Shown here piece after piece: positions 1-7,123 of a DNA stretch of 64,000 nt. Source of the stretch: Mycobacterium senriense (lineage in GTDB: Bacteria > Actinomycetota > Actinomycetes > Mycobacteriales > Mycobacteriaceae); assembly GCF_019668465.1 (NCBI RefSeq), contig NZ_AP024828.1, positions 3,534,001 to 3,598,000 of the forward strand. Reading direction: 5' to 3'. Under the pieces are notes generated by a model that made no database searches, was not told the origin of the DNA, and saw only the letters and a list, made by a program, of their open reading frames with translations. The position numbers and the translations under genes are program-made. Position 1 is the stretch's first letter, and every line of letters starts with the position of its first letter.

Positions 1-1
1 G

Positions 2-712
2 TTGGCATCTCATCGTGATGCGCTGATCTCCGAATGGAAGCGCGATCGCGACAATGGCGACCGCGCCTGCGAACAGCTGCCGCCGATGCCGGGCACTGTC
101 GAGGCGTTCATGCGCCTGGTCGAGGCCGGGTGGGACGTCGAGGCGGCCCGCCGGCCACACGGGCAGCACACCACCGTGGTGGTGCACCTCGACGTTAAAA
201 AGCGTGCCGCAGCACTGCATCTGGGTCCGCTGCTGACCGATGCCGAACGCCGATACCTGACCTGTGATGCCACCTGTGAAGTCTGGTTTGAACGCCACGG
301 CCAGGTCATCGGTGCCGGCCGGGCGACGCGGCTGATCAACCGGCGGCTTCGCCGCGCGCTGGAGCATCGCGACCGCACGTGCGCGGTGCCGGGCTGTGGT
401 GCCGTCCGCGGTCTACACGCCCATCACATCCGGCACTGGGAAGACGGCGGCCCCACGGAGTTGGCCAACCTGGTGCTCCTCTGTCCCTACCATCACCGGT
501 CGCACCATCGTGGTGTCATCACCATCAGCGGTGCCGCGAGTTCTCTCATCGTCACCGACACCGCCGGCCGATCACTGAGCCCGGGATCGCTGGCGCGCCC
601 ACCAACTCAACCCCCGCCCACGGTGGCGCCTTGCCCGGGACCTACCGGCGAGCGCGCCAGCTGGTGGTGGTACGAACCCTTCCAACCCCAACCACCACCG
701 GCAAACAACTAG
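2..712 (+). CDS. HNH endonuclease-domain protein of the 13E12/DUF222 type, 5' end outside the window
   Basis: The frame is already open at the left edge, so this is the C-terminal part of a longer protein. Near residues 125-170 it carries an HNH nuclease fold: Cys pair in CAVPGCG, then the AHHIRHW core, an ExANLVLLC strand and a closing YHHRSHH. This pattern is typical of the mycobacterial 13E12 repeat family, where a DUF222 region precedes the HNH domain. The last 50 residues are proline and threonine rich and look disordered. Members of the family are often associated with repeats and mobile DNA, but no substrate is known. The true start cannot be seen; any start within the window would be artificial. 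Confidence 0.8.
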   Translation: MASHRDALISEWKRDRDNGDRACEQLPPMPGTVEAFMRLVEAGWDVEAARRPHGQHTTVVVHLDVKKRAAALHLGPLLTDAERRYLTCDATCEVWFERHGQVIGAGRATRLINRRLRRALEHRDRTCAVPGCGAVRGLHAHHIRHWEDGGPTELANLVLLCPYHHRSHHRGVITISGAASSLIVTDTAGRSLSPGSLARPPTQPPPTVAPCPGPTGERASWWWYEPFQPQPPPANN

Positions 713-834
713 CTTGATGCGGCACCGATCACCGCGGCAAAGCATTGAAGCTCAAATGCGTTGCGGCATCCAACAATCCGCACATGCTCGGCCGCCTACC
801 GCGTAGTTGACGCCGTGCCCGACAACCGCAGAAC

Positions 835-2301
835 CTATAGCGGCGGCAGCTGACCCTTGCATACCAGCGTCTGCAGCTCGACGTACTCGTGCAGGCCCTC
901 GGGCCCGAATTCACGGCCGATGCCGGACTGCTTGAAGCCGCCGAACGGTGCGCCGATGTCCAGGGTGTACATGTTGATGCCGTAGGTTCCGGTGCGGACG
1001 GCGGCCGCGACGTCCAGGCCGTGTTCGATGTCGGCGGTCCACACCGAACCGGCCAGACCGTAGTCGGTCTCGTTGGCGATCCGGATCGCGTCGTCCTCGT
1101 CGCGGTAGCGCAGCACCGTCAGCACCGGACCGAAAATCTCCTCCCGGGCGATGCGCATGTCGTTGGTGGCACCGGCGAACAGCGTCGGCTGCACATACCA
1201 GCCGCGCTCGGACGGGCTCCGTTCACCACCGAGCACAACGCGCGCGCCTTCGCTGCGGCCCGACTTGATGTAATCCTGAACCCGGCGCTGTTGTCGTTGG
1301 GCCACAAGCGGTCCGATGTCCGTCGACTCGTCGGCCGGGTCGCCGACGTTCAGCCCCGACATCATGTCGGCCAGCGCGTCGACCACCTCGTCATGCTTGC
1401 GGTCGCTGACCAGGATCCGGGTCTGTGCGACGCAGGCCTGGCCGTTGTTCATCAACCCCGCGGACTTCAATCCGGCCACCGTCTTGGCGATGTCGGCGTC
1501 GTCGAGGATGATCGCCGCGGACTTGCCGCCCAGCTCCAAACTCACCCGTTTCAGCTGCTCGCCGCACAGGGCGGCGATGCGGCGGCCGACGGCGCTGGAA
1601 CCGGTGAACGCGACCTTGTCCACCCCGGGATGGCGGACCAGCGCCTCACCGATCTCGGGGCCGCCGGGCAGCACCGACACCACGCCTTCGGGCAGCCCGA
1701 TCTGCTCGATCATCTCGGCCAACCACAAAGCGTCCAACGGCGTTTCGGGTGCGGGCTTGATGATGACCGTGCAGCCCGCGATCAGCGCCGGGATCAGCTT
1801 GGGCATGATCAGAAATTGCGGCACGTTCCACGGCACAATCGCCCCGACCACCCCGACCGGGGCCCTGCGCAGATGGACCTCGCCGAGCACACCCTGGCGG
1901 CGTTCCTCCCACGGGAACTCGCGGGCGGCGGCCAGCGAGAGGTGGATCAGCGCCGCGGCGGCCGCCCCCTGGCCCATCCGGCTGAAGCTGCGTGGCGACC
2001 CCATCTCGTCGGTGATGAGATCGGCCATCTCGTCGGCGTGGCCGGCGTAGATCCCGGCGAGCTGTTCGACCTTGGCCATCCGGTCGGCATGGGTCATCCG
2101 CGGCCAAGGGCCGTGGTCGAAGGCGTGCCGTGCGGCGGCGACGGCTGCGTCGACGTCCTCGGGGCCCGCGACCTGGACATGCCCGACCGGCTCTTCGGAG
2201 TGCGGCGAGATCACGGCGAGCTGCTGGGGATTGGCGGGCTTGCGCCACTGGCCCCCGATAAACAGTTCGTTGTAGGAGCGATGGCCAGAAGTCTCTGTCA
2301 T
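835..2301 (-). CDS. Aldehyde dehydrogenase family protein
   Basis: NAD(P)-dependent oxidation of an unidentified aldehyde to the acid. The 488-residue length is normal for the family. Visible motifs are the general-base Glu in LELGGK (about residue 256), the catalytic Cys290 in NNGQACVAQTR, and IFGPVLTVLRY in the C-terminal third. I chose the ATG at 2301, preceded by a good GAGGAAG ribosome binding site; an in-frame start 36 bases upstream adds an unlikely basic leader. The gene is divergent from an AttH/CrtC-like gene across an 82-base gap containing a perfect 9+9 dyad, so the two are probably co-controlled. It resembles mycobacterial geranial/betaine-type aldehyde dehydrogenases, but the substrate is open. 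Confidence 0.9.
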   Translation of the reverse strand: MTETSGHRSYNELFIGGQWRKPANPQQLAVISPHSEEPVGHVQVAGPEDVDAAVAAARHAFDHGPWPRMTHADRMAKVEQLAGIYAGHADEMADLITDEMGSPRSFSRMGQGAAAAALIHLSLAAAREFPWEERRQGVLGEVHLRRAPVGVVGAIVPWNVPQFLIMPKLIPALIAGCTVIIKPAPETPLDALWLAEMIEQIGLPEGVVSVLPGGPEIGEALVRHPGVDKVAFTGSSAVGRRIAALCGEQLKRVSLELGGKSAAIILDDADIAKTVAGLKSAGLMNNGQACVAQTRILVSDRKHDEVVDALADMMSGLNVGDPADESTDIGPLVAQRQQRRVQDYIKSGRSEGARVVLGGERSPSERGWYVQPTLFAGATNDMRIAREEIFGPVLTVLRYRDEDDAIRIANETDYGLAGSVWTADIEHGLDVAAAVRTGTYGINMYTLDIGAPFGGFKQSGIGREFGPEGLHEYVELQTLVCKGQLPPL

Positions 2302-2337
2302 CGGGCACTTCCTCAGGGGATTGGACCGCGACCGCAA

Positions 2338-2365
2338 TTTCGCTATTCACGCTAACATAGCGAAA
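2338..2365. promoter_or_regulatory. Perfect dyad in the divergent promoter of the aldehyde dehydrogenase and AttH-like genes
   Basis: Arms TTTCGCTAT (2338-2346) and ATAGCGAAA (2357-2365) are perfect reverse complements around a 10-base spacer. The spacer holds a third CGCTA (2351-2355) in direct repeat, ten bases from the first. Possible -10 hexamers of both directions (TAACAT on plus, its complement region on minus) fall inside the dyad, 19-37 bases from either start codon's leader. This geometry fits an operator that blocks both promoters. The cognate regulator is not identified; the nearby MerR gene has its own different dyad. Confidence 0.6.
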
Positions 2366-2383
2366 AAAGCAGCGAGGCCCGAT

Positions 2384-3733
2384 ATGACCAGCGATTGGCG
2401 CAGTTACCCGTTCCGGTTGGTGCCCGGCGATGACCAGTTGGAGTTTCCCGCCGCGGAAGGCGAACACCCCGACCAGGAGTCGGACACCTGGTTCATCGCC
2501 GGTCAGCTTGACGCCGCCGAGACCGATCGCTCGTTTGCCTTCCTGACCATCTTCAACAAGAACCGCCCCGGGGGAACGGTCGTCGCGGACTTCTACACCA
2601 TGGCGCTGTTCGACCTCGACACCGGCGACTACGGCACCTTCACCGACTACGACATGCCACCGGCCAATATGGAGCCCGGCGCCCAGCGCAAGCTGACGAC
2701 CGCGTCCGGCCATCTCGACATCAACTACCACAGCAGCGTGGGGACCGCGTCGTGGACGACCAGCCGCAACGGCGATGGCGAACTGCTGCCCTACACCTAC
2801 CGGGTCAGCCTGGTCGGGCAGGACCAATCCGGGCGGGCGATGCGGTTGGACCTGGCCGTAACACCAACGCGCGCACCGACGCCGGTGGGCGCGTCGACGT
2901 ACAACGGAAAGATCGCCTGCTTCGGTCAAAGCGACACCTACTCCTATTTCCAGACCGGCATGGCGATGACCGGCACCTTGCGCTGGGGTGACGTGGTGCA
3001 GCAGGTGTCCGGCGCCAGCGGGCACGTCGATCGACAGTGGTTCCCCAAGTACGCCGGCGGCGGTGGATCGGGGGGAGACCCGCGGGCCAGGTCGCACGAA
3101 TGGCGCACCATCAACTTCGACAACGGCGTCGACCTGAGCATCTGGCGCCAGTTCGACCGCGCGGATGGCAATGCGCTGCAGCCGTTTACCGGTATCACGA
3201 CAAGCCACCCGGACCCCGCGATCGCGCCGCAATGCGCCGAGGACATCGAGGTCACGGTGAGCAGCTACGTGCGATGGCCGGAGGCCATGCGGCCGCTGGT
3301 GCGACCCCCCGCCCCGGCCCGGTACCTGCCCGACCGGCACCGGATCACCTGTCGCACACTGCAACTGGACCTTATCGGCGAGCCGTTGGTGGCGGCCCCG
3401 GCGCACGGCCTGCCGATCGAGTACATGGAGGGCCCCTATCGCTACCGCGGAACCATGTGGGGACAACCGGTGACCGGCTTCGCGTTCAACGAACGCTCGC
3501 TGGCGTTGTACCGGGATTGGGAACTCGTCGACGTCCTGTCCACTACGGTTGCGAGCCTGGTACCGCCGGAGCCCACTTTGCAGACCATGGTGGATCAAGT
3601 CGTGCCGCTGGTGGCGGCCGGCCGGCGCAAGGACGCCATCGAGCTGCTGTTCCGCTCCGCACCCGTCGAAAACGACACGCTGGCAAAGCTTTTCGACGAT
3701 CTGATCGCGGTGCTGTCAGCCGACCCCAACTGA
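2384..3733 (+). CDS. AttH/CrtC-like (lipocalin-fold) protein
   Basis: The 449-residue product shows two features of the carotenoid 1,2-hydratase/AttH superfamily: a central GxGHVDRQWFPKY segment (about residues 208-220), equivalent to the GxxWxDHQW signature, and a C-terminal GTMWGQPVTGFAFNE strand pair. No signal peptide is evident. The ATG at 2384 follows an AGCGAGG site; upstream in-frame codons run through the dyad and are unlikely to be translated. It is transcribed away from the aldehyde dehydrogenase, and its 3' end overlaps the convergent Rieske oxygenase gene by 18 bases. Family members include carotenoid hydratases and many uncharacterised proteins in hydrophobic-compound clusters. 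I infer a role on a terpenoid or steroid-like substrate, with low certainty. Confidence 0.72.
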   Translation: MTSDWRSYPFRLVPGDDQLEFPAAEGEHPDQESDTWFIAGQLDAAETDRSFAFLTIFNKNRPGGTVVADFYTMALFDLDTGDYGTFTDYDMPPANMEPGAQRKLTTASGHLDINYHSSVGTASWTTSRNGDGELLPYTYRVSLVGQDQSGRAMRLDLAVTPTRAPTPVGASTYNGKIACFGQSDTYSYFQTGMAMTGTLRWGDVVQQVSGASGHVDRQWFPKYAGGGGSGGDPRARSHEWRTINFDNGVDLSIWRQFDRADGNALQPFTGITTSHPDPAIAPQCAEDIEVTVSSYVRWPEAMRPLVRPPAPARYLPDRHRITCRTLQLDLIGEPLVAAPAHGLPIEYMEGPYRYRGTMWGQPVTGFAFNERSLALYRDWELVDVLSTTVASLVPPEPTLQTMVDQVVPLVAAGRRKDAIELLFRSAPVENDTLAKLFDDLIAVLSADPN

Positions 3734-4867
3734 CTGTGACAGCGCCCGGGCCCACGTGATGTGGCGATGCTGCAACCCCGGCTCGTTGCGGCCGAACACC
3801 AGGTGGTCGCGGGCGCCCGACTCGAGATTGGCCTGCAGCCCCTCGGCCAGCCGGTAGTCCTCGTCGCGCACGGTGGCGTGCGCATAATCGAAAACGTCTT
3901 GGACGGCGGCTGCCACCGCGTCATCGGAGACGTCCTGCGGTGTTGCGTTCTGGTGGACGGTGATTGACCTGCCGGGCCGATCCCCGGGGTACACCCGGAA
4001 CAGCTCGCCATTGGCGATCGTCACCGAGAGCACGATATTGGGGAACAGCGCATAGATCACCACCACGTTGTAGAACGGACTCCACTGATCCTCGGGCACG
4101 TCATCGAGGTCCCGGATGGTGTTGAGTGGAAAGATCAGCCGGTGGTGTGGTCCGTAGGAGTCGAACACCGTGCAGTTGCTGCGCGCGATCGTGCCGAAGG
4201 TCTGTTGATGGACGGTGGCGAAATGATAGTTCTCGGCGAAGGTGTCGATCGCCAGCTTCCAGTTGATCGGGGAGTCGAGCACCTTCTCGCCCAGCGGGGA
4301 CCAGCGCCCGATGCCCCACGAGTCGAGTTCGTCGGCCAGTGGGCCCAGGTGTGCCGCCACGTCCAGCGTCGCGCCGGGATCCAGTGCCACCCAAAGGAAT
4401 CCGGCGAATTCGGTGGCCGGGAGCTCGGTCAGCCCGTCGGACTTGATGGCCACTTCCGGGAACCCCTCGCGTCCCGGAAGCGCCACCAAGTGCCCCGTGT
4501 TGTCGTATGTCCAGGCGTGGTACGGACAGGTGAACCGCGTGGCGGTGCCGCAACCCGAGACCACCTGCGACTGGCGGTGCAGACACACGTTGTTGAACGC
4601 CTTGACCGTTCCCTGCGTGGTTCGGGTCAGCAGGATGGACCGTCCCATCACCGTCTTCGTGCAGTACGCACCCGGGGCGGGAAGTTCCGAGACGTAGCCG
4701 ACCAGCTGCGGACTGGCCAGCAGCATGGCCCGATCCCGGTGGTGCCGCTCGGTATCCGTGTAGTCCCGCGCGTCGACCATGTGCTGGGTCGAAGCGAGAT
4801 CGGTCGTCTTGTCCCGCGCCAACTTCAACGCGCGCCGCGTCAGGGCGATGAGCTGGTCGTGCTCCAT
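3716..4867 (-). CDS. Rieske non-heme iron ring-hydroxylating oxygenase, alpha subunit
   Basis: The 383-residue protein has a Rieske [2Fe-2S] centre: Cys95-x-His97 in CLHRQ and Cys114-x2-His117 in CPYHAW. The catalytic domain shows the iron site: Asp208 in IDTFAENYH, then His215 and His220 (HFATVH). These proteins activate O2 with electrons from a separate reductase, which is not encoded nearby. No small beta subunit is adjacent, so it is probably of the homo-oligomeric (KshA/CntA-like) sort. The ATG at 4867 is only a few bases downstream of a likely transcription start, suggesting a leaderless mRNA. Divergent from the MerR gene; the 3' end overlaps the AttH-like gene. Substrate unknown. Confidence 0.9.
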   Translation of the reverse strand: MEHDQLIALTRRALKLARDKTTDLASTQHMVDARDYTDTERHHRDRAMLLASPQLVGYVSELPAPGAYCTKTVMGRSILLTRTTQGTVKAFNNVCLHRQSQVVSGCGTATRFTCPYHAWTYDNTGHLVALPGREGFPEVAIKSDGLTELPATEFAGFLWVALDPGATLDVAAHLGPLADELDSWGIGRWSPLGEKVLDSPINWKLAIDTFAENYHFATVHQQTFGTIARSNCTVFDSYGPHHRLIFPLNTIRDLDDVPEDQWSPFYNVVVIYALFPNIVLSVTIANGELFRVYPGDRPGRSITVHQNATPQDVSDDAVAAAVQDVFDYAHATVRDEDYRLAEGLQANLESGARDHLVFGRNEPGLQHRHITWARALSQSVGVG

Positions 4868-4879
4868 CCGCCCAGTACA

Positions 4880-4902
4880 GACCTTGTCACAGTTGTAAGG
4901 TC
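4880..4902. promoter_or_regulatory. MerR-type operator within a long-spacer promoter for the Rieske gene
   Basis: Arms GACCTT (4880-4885) and AAGGTC (4897-4902) flank 11 bases. Read on the minus strand, TTGACC (4904-4899) and TGTACT (4879-4874) are separated by exactly 19 bases, and the dyad fills that spacer. This is the classic MerR layout, in which the regulator untwists an over-long promoter. Transcription would then begin next to the Rieske ATG at 4867. The regulator gene starts at 4908, so the same site can also give autoregulation. Confidence 0.72.
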
Positions 4903-4907
4903 AAGGG

Positions 4908-5801
4908 GTGGCTGAGCAGCTGTTGATCGGCGACGTCACGGCCTTGACCGGCATCGCTTCCGGCCGCATTCGCCATTACGAGAAAATTGGATTGCTACAC
5001 GCCCAGCACCTGTCCAACGGCTACCGGGTCTTCAACCTCGAGCAGGTCCTCGACCTGCTGCGCATCGATCTGATGCGAAGCCTCGGCGTCGGTATCAATG
5101 ACATTGCGCGGTTGATCGACGGCGGGCACAGCACGCTGGCCGGCCTGCTCGACGAGCACCGTGCGCTGCTGATGGAGCAACGGGAGCGGATCGACCAGCT
5201 GATCCAGGCCATCGATGCCGCCACCAAGTGCACCGACGCGGACCTCAACGAGGACATCCTGCACCGGTTGGCGACCACCCACCGCGACAGCATCGGCGTG
5301 ATCGGGCGGCTCAGCGCTCCGCTGCCGGCGCCCGTCGCCGCGATGTACGCCGACCTGTTCGACGAATGGGACCTGCCGGTTCCCGCGTTGTTCGGTCAAA
5401 TGGTGCTTCCGACGGCGGCCAGCACCCTGTTGTCGCAACTGGCGGAGACCCCGGGCCACGAGGTGCTGTTCGCACGGTTGCGCGGCCTGGCCGCCGACGT
5501 GATCGCGTTACGCGAGGACGACGCTGGGGCACCGGAACTCGCGCGCCGCTGGATCGATGAGCAGCTGGCCGATCCCCTGCCCGACGAGGTGGTCGGCGTG
5601 CTGCGGGGAGTGCAACCGCTGCTGGAGCGCGATCCGGTGATCGTCCAGGGATTTCGCACCTGGGCGGGATCGATCAGCCCGGCGGCCGCCGACTTCATCG
5701 AGGAGATCTCCCAGCAGACCGCCCGGCGCGGAGTGGAAGCCGTGAGCGTCATCGTGCTGCCCGCGCGTCAACCCGTTCAAACGAACGATGCGGCACTGTG
5801 A
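4908..5801 (+). CDS. MerR family transcriptional regulator
   Basis: The N-terminal 70 residues form a winged-helix MerR domain: IGDVTALTGIASGRIRHYE recognition helix, KIGLL wing and a YRVFNLEQV second motif, followed by a long dimerisation helix to about residue 110. The remaining 180 residues are a helical C-terminal domain with no metal-binding cysteines, so it more likely senses an organic ligand than a metal. The GTG at 4908 is preceded by AAGG-rich sequence. It is divergent from the Rieske oxygenase with a MerR-type dyad between them, which makes that oxygenase its likely target. At 297 residues it is roughly twice the length of the small MerR proteins. Confidence 0.9.
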   Translation: MAEQLLIGDVTALTGIASGRIRHYEKIGLLHAQHLSNGYRVFNLEQVLDLLRIDLMRSLGVGINDIARLIDGGHSTLAGLLDEHRALLMEQRERIDQLIQAIDAATKCTDADLNEDILHRLATTHRDSIGVIGRLSAPLPAPVAAMYADLFDEWDLPVPALFGQMVLPTAASTLLSQLAETPGHEVLFARLRGLAADVIALREDDAGAPELARRWIDEQLADPLPDEVVGVLRGVQPLLERDPVIVQGFRTWAGSISPAAADFIEEISQQTARRGVEAVSVIVLPARQPVQTNDAAL

Positions 5802-5861
5802 TGGATATGTGATCCGTGTGACGAACGTGTCGCATGGGGTTTGTGTCGTACCCTGTGGCTT

Positions 5862-6584
5862 GTGTCATCCGTTTCGCGGCGCGATCTGTTCAGATTCGCG
5901 GCCGCAACGCCGGCCCTGCTCGGCCTGGGCGCCGCCGCCGCGTCGCTGAGCGCGGCGCCCGCATCGGCGTCGCTCGGCACCCTGCTGGACTACGCGGCCG
6001 GCCTCATTCCGGCCAGCCAGATCCGGGCCGCGGGCGCGGTGGGGTCGATTCGGTACGTCTCGGACCGTCGCCCCGGCGGCAACTGGATGCTCGGCAAGCC
6101 GATCCAGGTTGCCGAGGCGCGCGACCTCGACAGCAACGGACTCAAAATCGTGTCCTGCTATCAGTACGGCAAGGCCAGCACCGCGGACTGGCTGGGCGGT
6201 GCCAATGCCGGTCTGCAGCACGCGCAGCGTGGGATGCAGCTGCACGCCGCGGCCGGCGGGCCCGCCAGTGCACCCATTTATGCCTCCATCGACGACGACC
6301 CCTCCTACGAGCAGTACAAGAGCCAGGTGGCGCCCTACCTGCGTTCTTGGGAGTCGGTTATCGGTCATCAGCGCACAGGCGTGTACGCCAATTCGAAAAC
6401 CATCGACTGGGCGCTGCACGACGGATTGGGCTCCTACTTCTGGCAGCACAACTGGGGCTCGCCCAAGGGATATGCCCACCCGGCGGCCAACTTGCACCAG
6501 GTTGAAATCGACAAACGCAGCGTCGGAGGGGTCGGCGTGGACATCAACGAGATTCTCAAGCCCCAATTCGGCCAGTGGGCCTAG
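5862..6584 (+). CDS. Tat-exported DUF1906 (glycoside hydrolase-like) protein, Rv2525c homologue
   Basis: The 240-residue product opens with a twin-arginine signal, SRRDLFRF, then an Ala/Leu-rich core ending in SAAPASA around residue 35. The mature part is a DUF1906 barrel resembling glycoside hydrolase family 25-like folds (VSCYQYGK, APIYASIDDD, TGVYANSK, YFWQHNWGS). It matches my recollection of M. tuberculosis Rv2525c closely along its length. The GTG at 5862 gives MSSVSRRD; a TTG seven codons upstream would bury the twin arginines in a longer leader. It lies upstream of fas on the same strand, as in M. tuberculosis. A cell-wall role is generally assumed; no enzymatic activity is established. 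Confidence 0.93.
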   Translation: MSSVSRRDLFRFAAATPALLGLGAAAASLSAAPASASLGTLLDYAAGLIPASQIRAAGAVGSIRYVSDRRPGGNWMLGKPIQVAEARDLDSNGLKIVSCYQYGKASTADWLGGANAGLQHAQRGMQLHAAAGGPASAPIYASIDDDPSYEQYKSQVAPYLRSWESVIGHQRTGVYANSKTIDWALHDGLGSYFWQHNWGSPKGYAHPAANLHQVEIDKRSVGGVGVDINEILKPQFGQWA

Positions 6585-7123
6585 TGCCCGATGCCGCCGC
6601 CCGGCGCCGCCGAGACTCTCATTCTTAAAAATTCCAGCAAACACTCGTTCGCTCGTTTTCCGGGAGCGCGCGGGCGGGCGATCGTCGTCCGATGCCGCCG
6701 ACGGCGCCGGGACGGCACTCCGCGACCTAAAATTTTTATATAACGATTCGATAACAAGACTGCTTTGATCTGCGCAGTTATAGCTACTCGACCGTAACCA
6801 CCTTCATGCAGCGGGTTTGGTAATCGGGTTCGCGCCGCCGGTGAAACCGGGTGTTACCCAGGACACGGTTACCCATGCGTAGAACTCATCAGTAACCGAT
6901 CAGCACGCGAAACGAGCGTGGCTCCTTATGACACTCTTAGTACAGCCGATGGAGTCCGTCGCGCCGCTCAGCCCCAGCCGGGCGGTCCGCCGACAACACA
7001 CCGGCCGGCCGTTTTCCCGGCTGTGATTCGACGCCGAACCACGCCGCATCGACAGAACCCCGCCCGGCGGTGGTGACCGCCAGACGACGAGACCTAAAGA
7101 CGCATACAGGGGAGACAGACAAG
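6585..7123 (+). promoter_or_regulatory. fas upstream region with repeated TTACCCA / GTAACC sites
   Basis: This 539-base gap holds no convincing gene. It contains an AT-rich stretch at 6727-6760, unusual for this genome, and a cluster of related short sites: ACCGTAACC at 6791-6799, a direct repeat TTACCCA at 6854-6860 and 6869-6875, and an inverted pair CGGTTAC (6866-6872) and GTAACCG (6892-6898). In mycobacteria, fas is controlled by a TetR-type activator, FasR, binding upstream; these repeats are candidate sites, but I cannot match them to a published motif from memory. The fas ribosome binding site GGGGAGA lies at 7109-7115. Confidence 0.5.
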
